A program made the position numbers and the translations under genes. This document shows positions 63,100 through 64,000 of a DNA stretch of 64,000 nucleotides, piece after piece. Position 1 is the first letter of the stretch; every line of letters starts with the position of its first letter. The stretch comes from Bradyrhizobium sp. Ash2021 (GTDB lineage: Bacteria; Pseudomonadota; Alphaproteobacteria; Rhizobiales; Xanthobacteraceae). The notes beneath the pieces were generated by a model. It ran no database searches. It was not told the DNA's origin and saw only the letters and a list, made by a program, of their open reading frames with translations. The stretch spans positions 7,484,501-7,548,500 of the forward strand of contig NZ_CP100604.1 of NCBI RefSeq assembly GCF_031202265.1, given 5' to 3'.

Positions 63100-64000
63100 T
63101 CAATTCGACTTCTGTTTCACATACCGCCCGGGCGCAGCCTCGATTACCGGATATTGCTCGTTGCCAGCTCGTGTTGGTGCCGGAACGATCCCGCTCGAAT
63201 GACGCTTCATCCAGGCATCCCAGTCGGGCCACCAACTTCCGGCTTGCTCTTCTGCGGCATCAAACCAGCCCTGCGGATCTGACTCGTGGTCGTCGTTGAG
63301 CCAATAGCTGCGCTTGTTGCGCGCCGGCGGATTGATGACGCCGGCGACATGCCCGCTGGCCGCAAGGACAAACCGCGCTTCTCCGCCGATAAGGTCCTTC
63401 GAGCGAAACGCCGACTTCCAGGGGACAATGTGGTCCTCGCGCGATGCGAGAAGGTAGACCGGTACAATAATCTTCGACAGATCGACCGGCTCGCCGCATT
63501 GTGTGGTTTTGCCGGGGTCCTTGATGTTGTTTTCCAGATAGGTGCTGCGGGTGTACCAGCAGTACATCGGTCCAGGCAGGCTGACACTGTCGGAATCCCA
63601 GTACAGCAGGTCGAATGCGTCGGGCGTGGCGCCCTTGAGATAGCTATCGACGACATAGCGCCAGATCAGGTCGTTGGCGCGCAGCGTGCCGAAGGTGAAC
63701 GCCAGTTCCTTGCCGGGAAGGATGCCGCCCTTCCCGATCGTCGCCTCCCGAAAGGCGACGGAGGCGGCGTCGATCAGGAGGCCCATTTCGCCGGTATCGG
63801 AAAAGTCGAGCATCGTGGTCAATAGCGATATGGTAGCAAGCTTGTCCTGTTGTTTCGCGGCCAGTACTGCCGCCGCACAACTCAGGATGACACCGCCAAC
63901 GCAAAACCCGAGCGCATGCGTCCGCTCGGCACCAGTGACGTCCAGGACCACGTCAATCGCCTTGAGTGGTCCCATCTCAAGATAATTGTCCCACGTCAGG
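63100..64000 (-). CDS. phaC: Class I poly(3-hydroxyalkanoate) synthase PhaC, C-terminal part (partial)
   Basis: 300 residues are visible; the frame runs out of the window (TWDNYLEMGPLKAIDVVLDV at the edge). Catalytic triad: Cys in LGFCVGGVILSCA (lipase-like box G-x-C-x-G), Asp in LASREDHIVPWKS, His in ASGHVAGVINPP. It polymerises hydroxyacyl-CoA into storage polyester. The C-terminus GRYVKQKSN is typical. The N-terminal half lies beyond 64000. Confidence 0.92.
   Translation of the reverse strand, partial: LTWDNYLEMGPLKAIDVVLDVTGAERTHALGFCVGGVILSCAAAVLAAKQQDKLATISLLTTMLDFSDTGEMGLLIDAASVAFREATIGKGGILPGKELAFTFGTLRANDLIWRYVVDSYLKGATPDAFDLLYWDSDSVSLPGPMYCWYTRSTYLENNIKDPGKTTQCGEPVDLSKIIVPVYLLASREDHIVPWKSAFRSKDLIGGEARFVLAASGHVAGVINPPARNKRSYWLNDDHESDPQGWFDAAEEQAGSWWPDWDAWMKRHSSGIVPAPTRAGNEQYPVIEAAPGRYVKQKSN

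Noticed and set aside
1..64000. CRISPR arrays, rRNA genes and replication origins
   Set aside because: None seen: no regularly spaced 24-40 base repeats, no rRNA-like stretches, no origin-type iteron cluster.

Overview
The window reads as a high-GC alphaproteobacterial chromosome segment, most likely Bradyrhizobium or a close relative. The grounds are a complete nosRZDFYLX cluster behind a FixK2-type box (TTGATCCAGCGCAA), many orphan Tat-exported ABC-type binding proteins, several class III cyclase/TPR paralogues, intergenic repeat families I recall from Bradyrhizobium genomes, and a class I PHA synthase. Genus assignment is inference; no rRNA is present.

Layout. (1) 1-5.7 kb: molybdenum-cofactor/formate-dehydrogenase accessory genes (fdhD partial, mobA, a MoeA-PBP fusion and a second MoeA-like gene) with a NicC-like flavin monooxygenase between them. 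(2) 5.9-16.3 kb: solute-binding proteins without membrane partners (a LivK type, a TAXI type, and a tandem pair of TctC/Bug type), a DsrE-like exported protein, an IS110 element inside nested inverted repeats, a small HTH protein, long repeat-filled gaps, and a tRNA with anticodon CAT. (3) 16.5-20 kb: hypotheticals, a frameshifted gene, a DUF7673-like ORF and a metallo-beta-lactamase-fold protein. (4) 20.1-34.9 kb: two copies of a short tyrosine recombinase (one broken) bracket an array of four ABC_sub_bind periplasmic proteins, one SBP_bac_3 protein and four guanylate/adenylate-cyclase-TPR proteins, with clear traces of gene conversion. (5) 35-39.4 kb: a putative E2-fold/SEC-C protein divergent from an XRE-ImmA/IrrE regulator, an HNH protein, small ORFs and remnants. 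(6) 39.4-45.4 kb: a compact, partly overlapping, phage- or ICE-like operon (HNH, unknown, unknown, calcineurin-like phosphoesterase, DUF6634, AAA+ ATPase, DUF2130 nuclease with a frameshift) with a 13-unit pentamer repeat. (7) 46-51 kb: an acetate/monocarboxylate symporter operon (DUF485, actP, cNMP-CBS-DUF294 protein, DnaQ-like exonuclease) preceded by a palindromic FNR/FixK box and two candidate small ORFs. (8) 51.1-61.6 kb: a c-type cytochrome and the nos operon for nitrous oxide reduction, with an unknown divergent gene. (9) 61.8-64 kb: small periplasmic protein, HiPIP, a small hypothetical and the start of a PHA synthase (partial).

How the parts work together. Regions 7-9 form an oxygen-responsive respiratory block: FixK-type boxes sit before nosR and before the symporter operon, and electron carriers (cytochrome c, HiPIP) flank N2O reductase. 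Regions 3-6 are accessory: remnants, duplicated integrases, restriction/nuclease-like genes and orphan binding proteins. The two places most likely to hold something undescribed are the E2-like/XRE-ImmA locus (35-37 kb) and the phosphoesterase-AAA-DUF2130 operon (39.4-45.4 kb). All functional statements rest on motif recognition by eye; no database search was run.
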